Assembly (NCBI GenBank): GCA_946902875.1
Contig: OX336348.1
Span: 12,425,741 to 12,489,740, forward strand
Reading direction: 5' to 3'
DNA length: 64,000 nucleotides
DNA from: Nematopogon swammerdamellus
Taxonomy: Eukaryota; Arthropoda; Insecta; Lepidoptera; Adelidae
The position numbers were made by a program, and so were the translations under genes. Below the pieces are notes generated by a model, which had not been told where the DNA came from, searched no databases, and saw only the letters and a list, made by a program, of their open reading frames with translations. This document shows positions 28,644-39,575 of the stretch, piece by piece (the first letter of the stretch is position 1; each line of letters begins with the position of its first letter).

Positions 28644-29847
28644 CCCTCTGCAACTGATGTGGTAGTCCCACAGACACCGCATGATAAAAAAATTCGGATA
28701 GCGTTGTTATTTTTCAAGTTACGATTCTCGCATTATCAGTACCTTCATAGTTCGCGTTCCGGCGGCGGCCAGTGCGGTGCAAGCAGTCGCAACAAGTGCA
28801 CGTGACCGGCTAGGGCGTATCGGTGTCTACTAGACTACCACGTCAGCGTTAAGGTAAATGTCTCACAGACTACCACGTCAATGTAATCGTTAAATCATAG
28901 TGTCTGTTAGGCTACTCGTCAGTAACTGTCAGTAAATGTTTTGTAATTATCATTTATTAGGGTTCCGTACCTCGAAAGAAACAAAATAAAACCCTAATAA
29001 GATCACTTTGTTGTCTGTCCGTCCTTCTGTCGAGATAATTTTTCTCAGGAAAGGATAGAGGGATCAAGTGGAAATTAATATGAAGTAACCTTAGTACGGT
29101 CCCCATTGCATTTCCCCCTGGACGTGTAAAAAAATCAAAAATCAAGCTTCAAAACAATGCAATCAAAAGATAGGTACGGTCATCATCACATATTTTGATG
29201 CTCGCAAACTAACTCATCAAAACCTATAGGTACTACCTGTTCACCCAGAATCATAAAATTTGGCAAGAAGCTAAGTCTCACACCACAAGTATAGGAAAAA
29301 TCCGAAAATTGTTAATTGTACTTTTATCAAATTTTTTTTTCAGATGGCTCACTCAAGTCGTTGTGAGAATCGTCACACCTGCCGCGATTGTTTGAAACCA
29401 ATTTGTCTACAATGCTCAAAGCCAAGAATCTCAAAGTGAAGAATGCCAACAAAATTGTGAGACTTTGGCCCTGTGTATCTACCGATCTAACCGTAAAATT
29501 TTTCTTAAATATATAAAATGTATTACTTAAAGTATTAGCTTACATATTAAAAAACTGTTCCTTATTTATAGTGTTCATGTATTTTTTTTTATAATTTTTT
29601 ATAGGGGTATGTTTTTGTTTAGTCGATTTTCGCTAAAGTTAATAAACTTTATAATTCTTTACAATTTTGTTTTATTGTCTCTATAAAATGTTCTACAAAC
29701 CCAAAGAGGGTGTCTATAATAATATAAATAAATCCATAACAATGTATATATACCAAGAAATTAGAAAATAATATGATTTTAAAAAGGTGTCCACTAGTCT
29801 ACCACGTCAGTCAAGTTGTAAAAATTTGGACACGTCAGTTGCAGAGG
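28644..29847 (+). mobile_element. piggyBac-like element remnant
   Basis: The left edge is TTAA (28640-28643) followed by CCCTCTGCAACTGATGTGG. The right edge, read inverted, is CCTCTGCAACTGACGTG; its TTAA has decayed. Subterminal ACTACCACGTCA motifs repeat at 28835, 28873 and 29798. A last-exon-like Cys-rich tail remains (29344-29439). The element is internally deleted. Confidence 0.72.
29344..29439 (+). pseudogene. piggyBac-type Cys-rich C-terminal domain
   Basis: After a strong acceptor (ATTTTTTTTTCAG) the frame reads MAHSSRCENRHTCRDCLKP and ends SKPRISK and TGA. The spacing of Cys and His fits the C-terminal zinc-binding domain of piggyBac transposases, which binds the element ends. The catalytic part is missing, so it cannot act alone. 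Confidence 0.6.
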
Positions 29848-30154
29848 CTTCTTCTTCGTTCTTGCGGCGAACTTCGAACTGAATTTGGTCATTATTTCCA
29901 TAATTTAAATACAGTAGTTGATATTTAAAATTACCTAATAAAATATAATATACCTAAATAATAGGATGTATATATGTATATAGGGTGTTACGTTGACCAT
30001 GTCATTAACTTCGGGAGGGTTACATAGACACTCAAATAAACACGTTACGCAAAAAAATAAATAATGTTTTTAAAATTACTTTTCGAGAAATTTAACAAAA
30101 CATGTTTGTTACCTAAACATTATCAGATCAACATGTGTGTGTGTACCATTAGCA

Positions 30155-30430
30155 GTAGGTAACTTGCAGTGTACGGACGGGATCAATGACCGTACTATGT
30201 TCAAACAGCTGTTTGTTGTAGGTAAGTCACAACTCACAAGGTCACTAGATCTATGTGTAACAAACAGTAGGTAAGTCGCATTGTACGGGGTCAATGACCG
30301 TGTTGAAACACAGAACAGCTGTTTGTTGTAAGTAAGTCACAACTCACAAGGTCACTAGATCTGTGTGTAACAGTAGGTAAGTCGCATTGTACGGGGTCAA
30401 TGACCGTGTTGAAACACAGAACAGCTGTTT
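30155..30430 (+). repeat. About 125-bp tandem duplication inside the transposon
   Basis: AACAGCTGTTTGTTGTA, GTAAGTCACAACTCACAAGG and GGTCAATGACCGT recur two to three times in tandem. Confidence 0.8.
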
Positions 30431-30720
30431 TTTGTGTGAGAGGATAGTGTGTATGTATGGGTACGTGTACGTACGTGTTACTCAATTGCATCACTGTGGC
30501 TGTGTCCCGAGTGCTGGCCATGGGGTGGCGGTCAAAGAAGTCCAGCACTTCTTCTTCTATGCGCACCAGTAGTCGTTGTCTTCCGTTATCAAGTCGAGGC
30601 ATAAAGACGCCCCAATCTCGGAACCGTTGCTCCGCTCCCAAGATGGTGCGTCCACATACACGCACACCGTATAGCTGCTCATACATCAACACAGCAGCAG
30701 CTAAGTTCCAATTGGAGTCT
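30291..30720 (-). pseudogene. Transposase N-terminal (HTH) remnant
   Basis: The minus strand reads MLMYEQLYGV, then FMPRLDNGRQRLLVRIEEEV and HPMASTRDTATVMQLSNT. The pattern of Pro-Arg-x-Asp-x-Gly-Arg, EExVLxxF and SSTRxxA resembles the helix-turn-helix region of DUF4817-type insect transposases (family inference). The catalytic domain is absent; the frame runs into the tandem duplication. Confidence 0.55.
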
Positions 30721-31178
30721 CGGTAACATCACCATATCCGCGTCGCGCGTCGGTGAATCGATACGGCGGCGGCGGGGAGGCATTTTGAAATTGCGAAATA
30801 ATGTGCTCTCTCGCGGACCGCCGCTAAGACACTGACTGAGACGGACGCACCGACCGCCGCGCCGCCCGCGCGCGACACATGCGCGCGGGCGCATGCAATG
30901 CAAGCGCGTCGGCGGCGTGGCGAGCGAGCGCTTCGCGGCGGCTTCCGTCAAAGGAAAGCCTTTGTACCGCGCCGCCCGCCGACGTCGCGCGCACGTTTCG
31001 TGTTTGGCAAGAAGGGTCTAAGCATGATTCGTTTTTAGGGTTATTTGATTAAAATTTTTTGTTCGGAGATCTTAGGAGAAAAAATTGTCCTATAAACATA
31101 TGTTTTTTTTACGTAAAGTGTTTATTTGAGTGTGTATGTAACCCTCCCGAAGTTAATGACATGGTCATCTAAACACCT

Positions 31179-32159
31179 TATATATATATCTCATATATAT
31201 ATGTATTCATGTATGTATATACCTTTTAATTTACTAGTTCGTACTTATATGTAGTATATTATGTATATTATATTTTATATTATACACACACTGACTCACA
31301 CACACAACCTACTTATGTATATTTCACAACATACGACTGTCAACATCCAAAGGTTGATTTGGAGAAATCTCTGCAAGGGATAAGTCCGCCTTCGCCCCTA
31401 ATGTATTACTTTAACTTGGTTACGTAAAAATATTTTGTAGCAATAAATAATTTCTATCAATCTAATAAAATAAATATAAATAAATACAATAATAATGAGT
31501 GTTTTTCGAACACACACAAGACAAGCTCGACGAACGGCGGCGCGGGGGCAAGTGAGCGAGAGGGCTGAATGTGAACACGATATAGTGCCCGGGACGGATC
31601 TCGGCGTGTCGTCTCCGCAGCGGGCGACCCGCCACTTGAATACACTATACAAGTACGGTGCGGGTGCGAGGGAGAACACTGACGAACCGCTGCGGAGGCG
31701 ACACGCCGAGATCCGCCCGCCCCGCGCATTATACTCGCGCTCATACTGCCAGTCCTTTGACAAAAACCGACACGACAATTTCGGGAGCATCGGCAGCGCG
31801 AGCGGCATGACGAGTATCAGCGCGAGTATCGTGTTTACATTCTCGCGCTGCATACTGCCCTGCTCACTTCCCTGCCCTGTAGGGCTGAGTGTAAACCTAG
31901 CATTACTTACGCCGTACGTACACGAGTGGCTCGGCATCAATTCTCATTACTCTCACTGACAGTTGTCCTCCTAAGAAATTTTTATTTTCGGAAATATTCG
32001 GAAAATACAAAAACTGTTTTGGTGGTTTAAAAAAAATATTATTTTTAAACCAGTTTATATTAACCCTAACCTAATGTTGAGGCGGTGTATGTCGTTTTTG
32101 TTACAAGTTTGTAATTCCGAAAATAATTCTTAGGTGGTTATAAAAAAACTAAACACCCT
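31179..32159. other. Spacer with a GC-rich hairpin
   Basis: At 31590-31725 the text GGATCTCGGCGTGTCGTCTC faces its inverse (GGCGACACGCCGAGATCC). Related text is at 47250 and 50335. Near 32020 the GGTGGTTTAAAAAAAAT motif of repeat N recurs. Confidence 0.55.
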
Positions 32160-33169
32160 AAAACAAAGAGATTAAAAGGGGCTATAGAGAGGACATTGGG
32201 AAAATTTTCATATAAATATTTTGAGCTTAAGATTATAATACGCCATCTAGCTTTGAATAGTAAAAACAAAATAAACACAAAGTAACATAATTAGAACACA
32301 TCTCATCTATCGGTCGTTAGGTGACGCCAATAGAGGTGCATGTAGGGTTACCAGATGGTATCCCAAACGAGGACATGTCCTCCTTTTCGGATCAATTAGA
32401 AACGTCCTCCTTCCGTCCTCAATTTGTCCTCTTTATTTGAATTAAACCCATTAGGTACTCAAAGTTCCCGCCCGCGTTGCATTCACCCGCTCTGTTTTAT
32501 TTTTGTATTTCATCGCAAAATGCAAACACTGAACGAGAGTTTTCCATTATTAGCGCACAATGGACAAATCCTATTACTTTAAGTGAGCTAAACTTGTATA
32601 TATATATATAATCGGTTTCTGGAAAACGGCTCTAACTTTTTGGATGAAATTTAGTATTTAGATAATGTTATTTTTTCAAGTTTATTTAGATAGGTGTAGA
32701 CGCCGAGCGAAGCTCGGCCACTCAGGTACTAAGTTATAATCTTTACTCAGTACAAATTAAAATGTGTTAATTTTTTGTTGTTCATGGAAATTTAATTAAA
32801 TTAAAATAGAAACTAAAACTACCTATCAAATTAAAATTACCTAAACTAAAACAAAATAAACAAACATTAAAATAATTTTACATTCTCTTATATACTTTTA
32901 TACGTATTTTCTAAAAAAGTGACCAGTTATCGTCAAAATATGTAGTTCTGAAAATATAATGCATAGTTAAAATAAGTTTTATTTTATTTATAACATTTCT
33001 CTAATTCGAACCTTTCCAGAGTAAATGAAGCGGTGAGTTCCATAAGGGCCCAATATGTTTTTTTTTACGAAAATGCTTTTTTTTCTTTTTCGTATTCTTT
33101 AAAGGTAGAACGCATCGCCTTGATGTGAATACAGGCCCAATTTCTTACTACTTCGTACATAAAAAAATT

Positions 33170-34555
33170 GGTTGTCTGTAAAGTCGGTTTACGGACGATA
33201 GTTTTACGTGATGACGTCATAAAGTATATAAACTGCGAAGTCAGATACAAAATCAGTTTATAATACTTTATCGTGCTTAAAAGTTTAATTCTTAAATCGC
33301 AAATGTGAGTACTTTAAAAACTAATAATATTAAGAAGAAAAGCTGTCAGACTGACGGGGTAAAAAAAGATTCTGAAAATTTGAAAAAATGAAAATTTTAT
33401 AAAACCGGTTACCCGACAGCCTCGGCAGTGGATTACAGGCGAAACCGCCTCAGCGCCTCACCACCCCGCTGTGTCAGAGGAGGGACAAGTGACGTCGCGC
33501 GTCCCTGTCAACACGCCTCGCCCTCCTCGCGGTGTGGCCGGATCCAGTGACAAGACCTGCTGCTTCTTTCGCAACCAGCACACCCAATCCACCACGGTTC
33601 GCTGATCCATCGCCCGCGTCTGCCGGTGAGGATGACGAACCAGGGACACGCCCCGACACACCAGCTACGACGGGACGAAGTCCGCCGCCACCGGTTAGCT
33701 TGGGGCTATCGCGGCCCTGTGTCGCGCTTGCAGGCTCCGCTACCGGTGCAGCGCAGTGCGCAACAGCGACGCACGCAAGAGGGCCAACAAAGATAGAAGA
33801 GCTGTGTGACGTCGCCCCGCAGTCCGACGGATACGGAGCTCTCCGGGATGGGGGTGGTGGTGGCCTACGTGTCTAGTACCACCACCTATCGCTCGTAGCT
33901 TGTCTCGCGTCGTCCCGGAGAGCTCCGTAGCCACGGCCTGCACCCACCGGCGTGCTTGGAGGCCTGCCTCCCGCCGCCGGTGGATATTTACCGTTTTCAT
34001 TTAGATTTTTATTTATTTTGTGTATTTTTATAAGTTTTTTTAGAATATAAAATATGTAAAATTAATTTAAGTAGGTACATGATAAATATGTGAAAATAAA
34101 GATTAATTATCAATATAATCTTTTAATTTACGCCATCTACGTATCAAAGCGCATACTACAACGTGTCATACTACAACGTTGCAACAACTACCTAACTGCG
34201 AAATCAACTACCGCTGAAGTGCTAGATGTTGACGCTAGATGTCGCTCCATGAAATCTTCACCAACTGGTGTCCGAATTTCGAGAAACTGGTGCATGACCG
34301 ATTAGCCGGATGGTTTAAGACGTTTCGTCGGTCACAGGTGGCAGGGATCGCGGGTTCGAGGCTCGCAAAAGACGGACAAATATATTTTGTATTTCCTAGT
34401 ATTGTATATGCCTCTCCATCGCGCTCTCGCTTGCACACACAGGTTTAGATGAAACGTGACACTTTTTCGTGAGTGCAGCCGGTGTTCATCAATTTATAAA
34501 TTGATGAACTTATAAGACGTAACGTCATCACGTCAAAAGAGATCAAAATAATTTA
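33170..34555. mobile_element. Composite element D
   Basis: Left edge GTTTTACGTGATGACGTCAT and right edge TTATAAGACGTAACGTCATC are inverted. Relatives lie at 60645-61220 (shorter) and 37229-37465 (right end only). It contains a LINE 3' UTR (33770-33995) and, near 34300-34370, TTAGCCGGATGGTTT and GCGGGTTCGAGGCTCGC, which are spaced like tRNA A and B boxes. Confidence 0.6.
33770..33995 (+). repeat. LINE 3' UTR copy
   Basis: CGGAGCTCTCCGGGATGGG facing CCCGGAGAGCTCCGTAGCC, then CACCGGCGTGCTTGGAGGCC. It matches the UTR at 23740-23950 in reverse. The GC-rich open text before it (33410-33770) is not recognisable as protein. Confidence 0.65.
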
Positions 34556-35207
34556 TGAGTGAAACAAGGGCCCAATACCTATTACATAATTGGGCCCTTT
34601 TACCGCAAATTTGATTTAGGCGATTGTAACTGTTAGATGTCAATGTTGAAGTGTGGCATCGGTTGAATGTCAAAGTCCGTTATTGTGGTTCTGTGCGAGG
34701 TTAGGTTTCGTGCTGATTGTTGTACTTTTGTGAAAGTTTTTGTTAATACAAAGTGTGGAAAATTTTGTTGGGTTCGAGAAGGGCCCATTCAATGATTTTT
34801 TTTAAATTTGTCCATAAAATGACTTTAATTTTTTTATGTATATTTTTGCAGTAATACATCCATAATATAGTTTAGTTATAATAAAAAAAAATACAGAAAT
34901 ATTTGTTGTTTCATTTCAAAGTTATGAAGTGTTTACTCTCTCCTGTAAAATTTTCATTTTCTGTTTTTGGTCATATGGGCCCTTATAGAATTCACCGCTT
35001 CAAATGTCCTCCTTTTTCAATTTTGCATCTGGTAACCCTAGGTGCTTCTCATCACATCTCTATCTAATAGGACGAGAGCCAACGACCAAAATGATAGTTG
35101 ATTTCATATGAGCGATAAAATCGTTAAATTTGATTTGCTATTCCGTTTTGATCAATTGACCCCAATTCACTTGTAAAAATGATTTTGAGACTGTTTGAGC
35201 GACAATA

Positions 35208-35987
35208 TTAGGTGCTTACCTATGAAATTGCCGTTTCTACAAACTGATCACTTTGAAAGTGGCAAAAATTTTTTTTTGCGTAGGAATACCAGATTGAAAT
35301 ATTTTCTGTTATAAAGGCAAATTATTCTTTCTTCAAAATCTGTTGTTCGTTTGTTTTCCCACCGTTCGGTTTTTTTTACATCGCTGGTTCTGTGACCCTG
35401 GAAAACTCGAAATGAATCTCGAACTCGAATATGAATCCCGTCGCGGCACCAACGCAGCACAGACGGCATGCAATATCATCGGCGTGTATGGACCAGGTAC
35501 CGTAAGGGAACGCACTGTGGGTTTTTGGTTTGATCGCTTCCGTTCTGAAAATTTTCATCTCAATGATGAGCCCCGTGGCCGACCGGAGACGAAAGTCGAT
35601 AACGATGAATTGAAAGCCATAGTTGAAGCAGATTCATCACAAACCACTTCGGAATTAGCAGCAGCCTTCAATGTAATTGATAAAACGATACTAATTCATT
35701 TACGTCAAATTGGAAAGATAAAAAAGCTCAGAAATTGGGTACCGTACGAACTCACTGAACAACAACAACAAAATCGCGTCGAAGCTTGTCTTAACTTGTT
35801 GAATGGGCACAGAAATTCTGAAACATTCTGTTTTTGTAGAGGCATCAATGAACTTCCAGTAAAATGGCAAAAGTGCATTGATAATAATGGCCAATATACT
35901 TCGATTAAAAAATATATGTATTTTTCGTAAAAAAAAATTGTTTGATTTTTTATATATAAAACGGCAATTTCATAGGTACGGACCTAA
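35208..35987 (+). mobile_element. Mariner 1, internally deleted (mori type)
   Basis: TIRs TTAGGTGCTTACCTATGAAA and the inverse of TTAGGTCCGTACCTATGAAA bound it, with TA at both sides. The frame 35400-35930 holds a transposase N-terminus: GVYGPGTVRERTVGFWFDRF, LNDEPRGRPETKVDNDELKA and KTILIHLRQIGKIKKLRNWV (two helix-turn-helix units). It then jumps to GINELPVKWQKCIDNNGQY, the C-terminal end. The DDE catalytic core is gone. Confidence 0.88.
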
Positions 35988-37002
35988 TATTTTTTTTGCC
36001 TCATTTCCTATTTTTGTAATGGTCTGGTACGCGCACCGCTACTGACGTCTGAAAAACATGCTCTGGTTATCTTAGATCTGTAATTCAACAACATTCCGAA
36101 AATCAGCCGGAATACTATGACACGGTTCGCTCAAATTGGTTGCCATTTTTAAAAAATACTGTCAGGAGACGCTACACGAAAAACATTTAGTATCGGGTTG
36201 AGGACAATCGAATTTATGGATTTTAAGCGGTTTTGAACGTAATACTATGAGACAAAAATATTGGTTGTGGGATCTCGTACTATAATAGTAGTAAAGCTAC
36301 TGTATAACAGAGGGCGCTTTTTATTTTTTCAATATGGCCTAGTTGATCGTTGTTCTAGAACAAAGACATTAAACCCACCCTCTTCCATATAGACCGGACA
36401 ACAAGAACAAAATCGTAATCTACTACTTAGATCCTAGTGGTACAAAGTCGTTCAGTCTAGCGCCACCAGTCCGCATGTGAGGTCGTATTCGTGTGCTAGA
36501 GAAAGAAGAAAATCTAAGAAAATATGCCGAGTTGCGAATTGCGGTATTGCAAATCTCGATATAAAAATACGACGGAACATGTAATCAGTTTATTTTCATA
36601 AGTATTGTGTATATTTATTCAATATTTGAATATAATACATAATTTCCATAGATCATTCTAGAACAACGATCAACTAGGCCATATTGAAAAAATAAAAAGC
36701 GCCCTCTGTTATACAGTAGCTTTACTACTATTATAGTACGAGATCCCACAACCAATATTTTTGTCTCATAGTATTTCGTTCAATTGTCCTCAACCCGATA
36801 CTAAATGTTTTTCGTGTAGCGTCTCCTGGCAGTATTTTTTAAAAATGGCAACCAATTTGACCGAACCCTGTCATGGTATTCCGTTTGATTTTCGGAATGT
36901 TGTTGAATTACCGATCTAAGATAACCAGAACATGTTTTTCAGACGTCAGTAGCGGTGCGCGAACCAACCCTTACAAAAATGCCAAATGAGGCAAAACAAA
37001 TA
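35988..37002. repeat. Central palindrome P-S-P
   Basis: Arms 35988-36365 and 36651-37002 are inverted and closely alike (for example GAGGGCGCTTTTTATTTTTT and its reverse). The loop S (36366-36650) recurs inverted at 38986-39285. No coding potential. Confidence 0.85.
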
Positions 37003-37228
37003 TTAGGTCCTTGCCTATGAAATTGCCGTTTTACCTATATAGAAAAAATAAAAAAAAAATTTTTTTATGAAAAATATATATTTGTTTAATCGAAGTATTG
37101 GCCATTATTATCAATGCACTTTTGCCATTTTACTGGAAGTTCATTGATGCCTCTACTATAGAAATCCTGGGGATGGGAATCGATGAACTCTTTAAGGGCG
37201 TTTTTCACTGCCTCGTCGGATTTGTTTT

Positions 37229-37465
37229 GACGTGATGATGTCACGTCTTATAAATTGATGAACACCGGCTGCACGCACGAAGAAGTGTAACGTTCCATCT
37301 AAACCTGTGTGTGCAAGCGAGAGCGCGATAGAGACCTGTGTGTGCAAGCGAGAGCGCGATAGAGAGGCATATACAATAGTTGAAAATACAAAATATATTT
37401 CTCGGTCTTTTGCGAGCCTCGAACCCGCGGTCCCTGCCACCATCACTGACCAGACGTGCAAGAAG
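37229..37465 (-). repeat. Element D fragment inside mariner 2
   Basis: Runs from GACGTGATGATGTCACGTC to CCTGCCACCATCACTGACC, with a 30-bp tandem duplication (TGTGTGTGCAAGCGAGAGCG). Confidence 0.75.
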
Positions 37466-38211
37466 CTGTAATGAATAATCCCGGCACAGGTCCACCATAC
37501 ACTGACAAGCAACTTCTTTTGACTCAATTTGCGTTTGGGACATGGTTTGGCTGCCTCCCCTGTGTCCAACCAGTGTGACGGACGTTTTCGATTGTCATAC
37601 AGGATCCACTTTTTATCACAAGTGACAATCCGATTCAGAATCCCCCCATTTCTGTGCTTATTCAACAAGTTAAGACAAGCTTCGACGCGATATTGTTGTT
37701 GTTTTTCAGTGAGTTCATACAGTAACCAATTTCCGAGCTTTTTTATCTTTCCAATTTGACGTAAATGAATCAGTATCGTTTTATCACTTACATTGAAGGC
37801 TGCTGCTAATTCCGACGTGGTTTGTGATTAATCTCCTTCAACTATGGCTTTAAATTCATTGTTATCGACTCTCGTCTCCGGTCGGCCACGGGGCTCATCA
37901 TTGAGATGAAAATTTCCAGAACGGAAGCGATCAAACCAAAAACGCACAGTGCGTTCACTTGCCTGGTCCATACACGTCGATGATATTGCATGCCGTCTGT
38001 ACTGCGGTGGTGCTGCGACGGGATTCATATTCGAAAATAACGTGCAATTTAGATTTTTCCATGGTCACAGAACCAGCGATGTAAAAAAAACCGAACGGTG
38101 GGAAAACAAAGCAACAACTGATTTTGAAAAAATAATAATTTCCCATTATAACAGAAAATATTTGAAATTGGAATTCCTACGCAAAAAAAAGGTAGCCACT
38201 TTCAAAGTTTT

Positions 38212-38600
38212 TTTTTTATTTTTTTTTTTATGGAAACGACACGGTTGGCTACATCACCTACAACGTCCGTGATGTCAGCCCATAGCACCGGGTGAACTAG
38301 GTGCCATGTCAGTGCTTCCCCCTTTGATCGTGCCGGCTACACTGAACTGGTCGGAGAACCTATTTACATAGCCGTTTCGACCGAAGTTTCATTCAGTGCG
38401 GTGGTACCAACCCGGGCGGGTTAAACCCTACCACCAAGTAAGATTAGGAGGGAAGGGACCTACAGTTTTACGAGGAATCCGAACCTCGGTCAGCCTCCAA
38501 CGGTCAGCGGTCACCCATCCAAGTACTGACCGCACCCAGCGTTGCTTAACATTCAATAGCGACAGTTGACTGTCTGCACCACTGAGCTATCGAGGCTGAC
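38212..38600 (-). repeat. Chimeric tRNA/5S SINE (family B), full length
   Basis: Very close to the copy at 19063, including the same AATGTTAAGCAACGCTGGG head variant. It is inserted in the mariner 2 5' UTR between CTTTCAAAGT and ACAAGTGGTCAG, so it is younger than that mariner. Confidence 0.85.
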
Positions 38601-39345
38601 ATACAAGTGGTCAGTTTTTTAGAAACGGCAATTTCATTTTCAATTTCAGCACCTAATATTATAGCTCAAACAGTCTCAAAATCATTTTTACAAGTGAATT
38701 TGGGTCAATTGATCAAAACGGAATAGTAAATTAAATTTAACGATTTTATCGCTCATATAAAATCAATCATTTTGGTCGTTGGCTCTCGTCCTATTAGACT
38801 ATTGGCTTCATCTATCGACGGATAGATGAAATGTGTTCTAATTATGTGTTCTATATTACATCATGTTTCTGCTATTCAAAGCTAGATGGCGTATTATAAT
38901 CTTGAGCTCAAAAGGTTTATATGAAAATGTTCGCATTGTCCTCTCTATAAACCTGATTTTTTAATCTCTTTGTTCTAGAATCATCTATGGAAATTATGTA
39001 TTATATTCAAATATTGAATAAATATACACAATACTTATGAAAATAAACTGATTAAATGTTCAGTCGTATTTTTATATCGAGATTTGCAATAAAACAATGA
39101 GCAACTCGGCATATTTTCATAGATTTTCTTCTTTCTCTAGCACACGAATACGACCTCACATGCGGACTGGTGGCGGGCGCCAGACTGAACGACTTTGTAC
39201 CACTAGGATCTAAGTAGTAGATTACGATTTTGTTCTTGTTGTCCGGTCTATATGGAAGAGGGTGGGTTTAATGTCTTTGCCCTAAAACAATTTAAACACC
39301 GTAACATTGCAAAAGAAAAAAAAAACAAAAAAAAAAAACCAAAAA

Positions 39346-39575
39346 GACTTGGTGGGATTCGAATCCATGGTCATAAAACTACTAGTCCTATGCCCACTTG
39401 CACCAACACGAGTTTAGAGTTAAGTAGCGAGTTATGGATTTAAACGCGGTTCAAACGCGGTTCCCACATACAACGGGTGCTAGCTTAACGAGTTAAACTG
39501 GTTTATAGTTAAATTCGTGTTGGTGCAAGTGGGCCTTAGACCCTCACCCCTGAGCGACGAATTCCCTTGATTCGC
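39346..39575 (-). repeat. tRNA-like SINE head split by a MITE
   Basis: On the minus strand CGTCGCTCAGGGGTGAGGG (A-box-like) and ATGGATTCGAATCCCACCA (B-box-like) are separated by the 149-bp MITE. Removing it gives tRNA-like spacing, followed by a T-rich/A-rich tail. Confidence 0.55.
39389..39537. mobile_element. MITE with 25-bp TIRs
   Basis: GCCCACTTGCACCAACACGA at the left and its reverse (GTTGGTGCAAGTGGGC) at the right. Flanks CTA/TTA suggest a 3-bp duplication of the PIF/Harbinger kind. Confidence 0.75.

Larger units (their letters stand above)
29983..31178. mobile_element. DNA transposon with about 62-bp TIRs
   Basis: The ends are nearly identical inverted blocks: GACCATGTCATTAACTTCGG and GGGAGGGTTACATA on the left and their reverse on the right. 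They begin GGGTGTTA/AGGTGTTT beside TATATA. Inside are a transposase N-terminal remnant (30291-30720, minus), a tandem duplication (30155-30430) and a strongly GC-rich block (30740-31010). Confidence 0.82.
32342..35039. mobile_element. hAT-like element L, 2.7 kb
   Basis: Ends GTAGGGTTACCAGATGG and CATCTGGTAACCCT are inverted. The flanks AGGTGCAT (32334-32341) and AGGTGCTT (35040-35047) are an 8-bp duplication with one change. The matching T segment in the right arm (about 38800) lacks the element. No transposase is recognised; the inside is occupied by element D. Confidence 0.75.
37003..38656 (-). mobile_element. Mariner 2, interrupted by two insertions
   Basis: TTAGGTCCTTGCCTATGAAA at 37003 and a decayed inverse ending ACCTAA at 38656 bound it. 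The minus-strand transposase is broken by frameshifts and a stop after VEGD. It retains RFWFDRFRSGNFHLNDEP, NGGILNRIVTCDKKWILYDN (first catalytic Asp) and KKLLVSVWWTCAGIIHYSFL. Element D (37229-37465) replaces the rest of the core before GINELPVKWQKCIDNNGQY. A SINE B (38212-38600) sits in the 5' UTR. Confidence 0.85.
32160..39290. repeat. Nested 7-kb inverted repeat built on two mariners
   Basis: The left arm is T (32160-35205, holding a hAT-like insertion), mariner 1 (35208-35987), P (35988-36365) and S (36366-36650). The right arm is the reverse: P (36651-37002), mariner 2 (37003-38656) and T (38657-38985), then S (38986-39285). TTCTAGAAC marks three of the segment junctions. The arms match over non-mariner DNA too, so this is an inverted duplication, not two independent mariner insertions. 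Confidence 0.8.

Noticed and set aside
31495..31959. A 154-codon plus frame and a 180-codon minus frame in the GC-rich hairpin region
   Set aside because: Both strands are open because of base composition and the palindrome; no conserved motif or splice context.
33532..33876. A Pro/Ala-rich 114-codon frame before the LINE UTR copy
   Set aside because: Low-complexity composition, repeated DNA and no homologous text near the other UTR copy at 23.7 kb.
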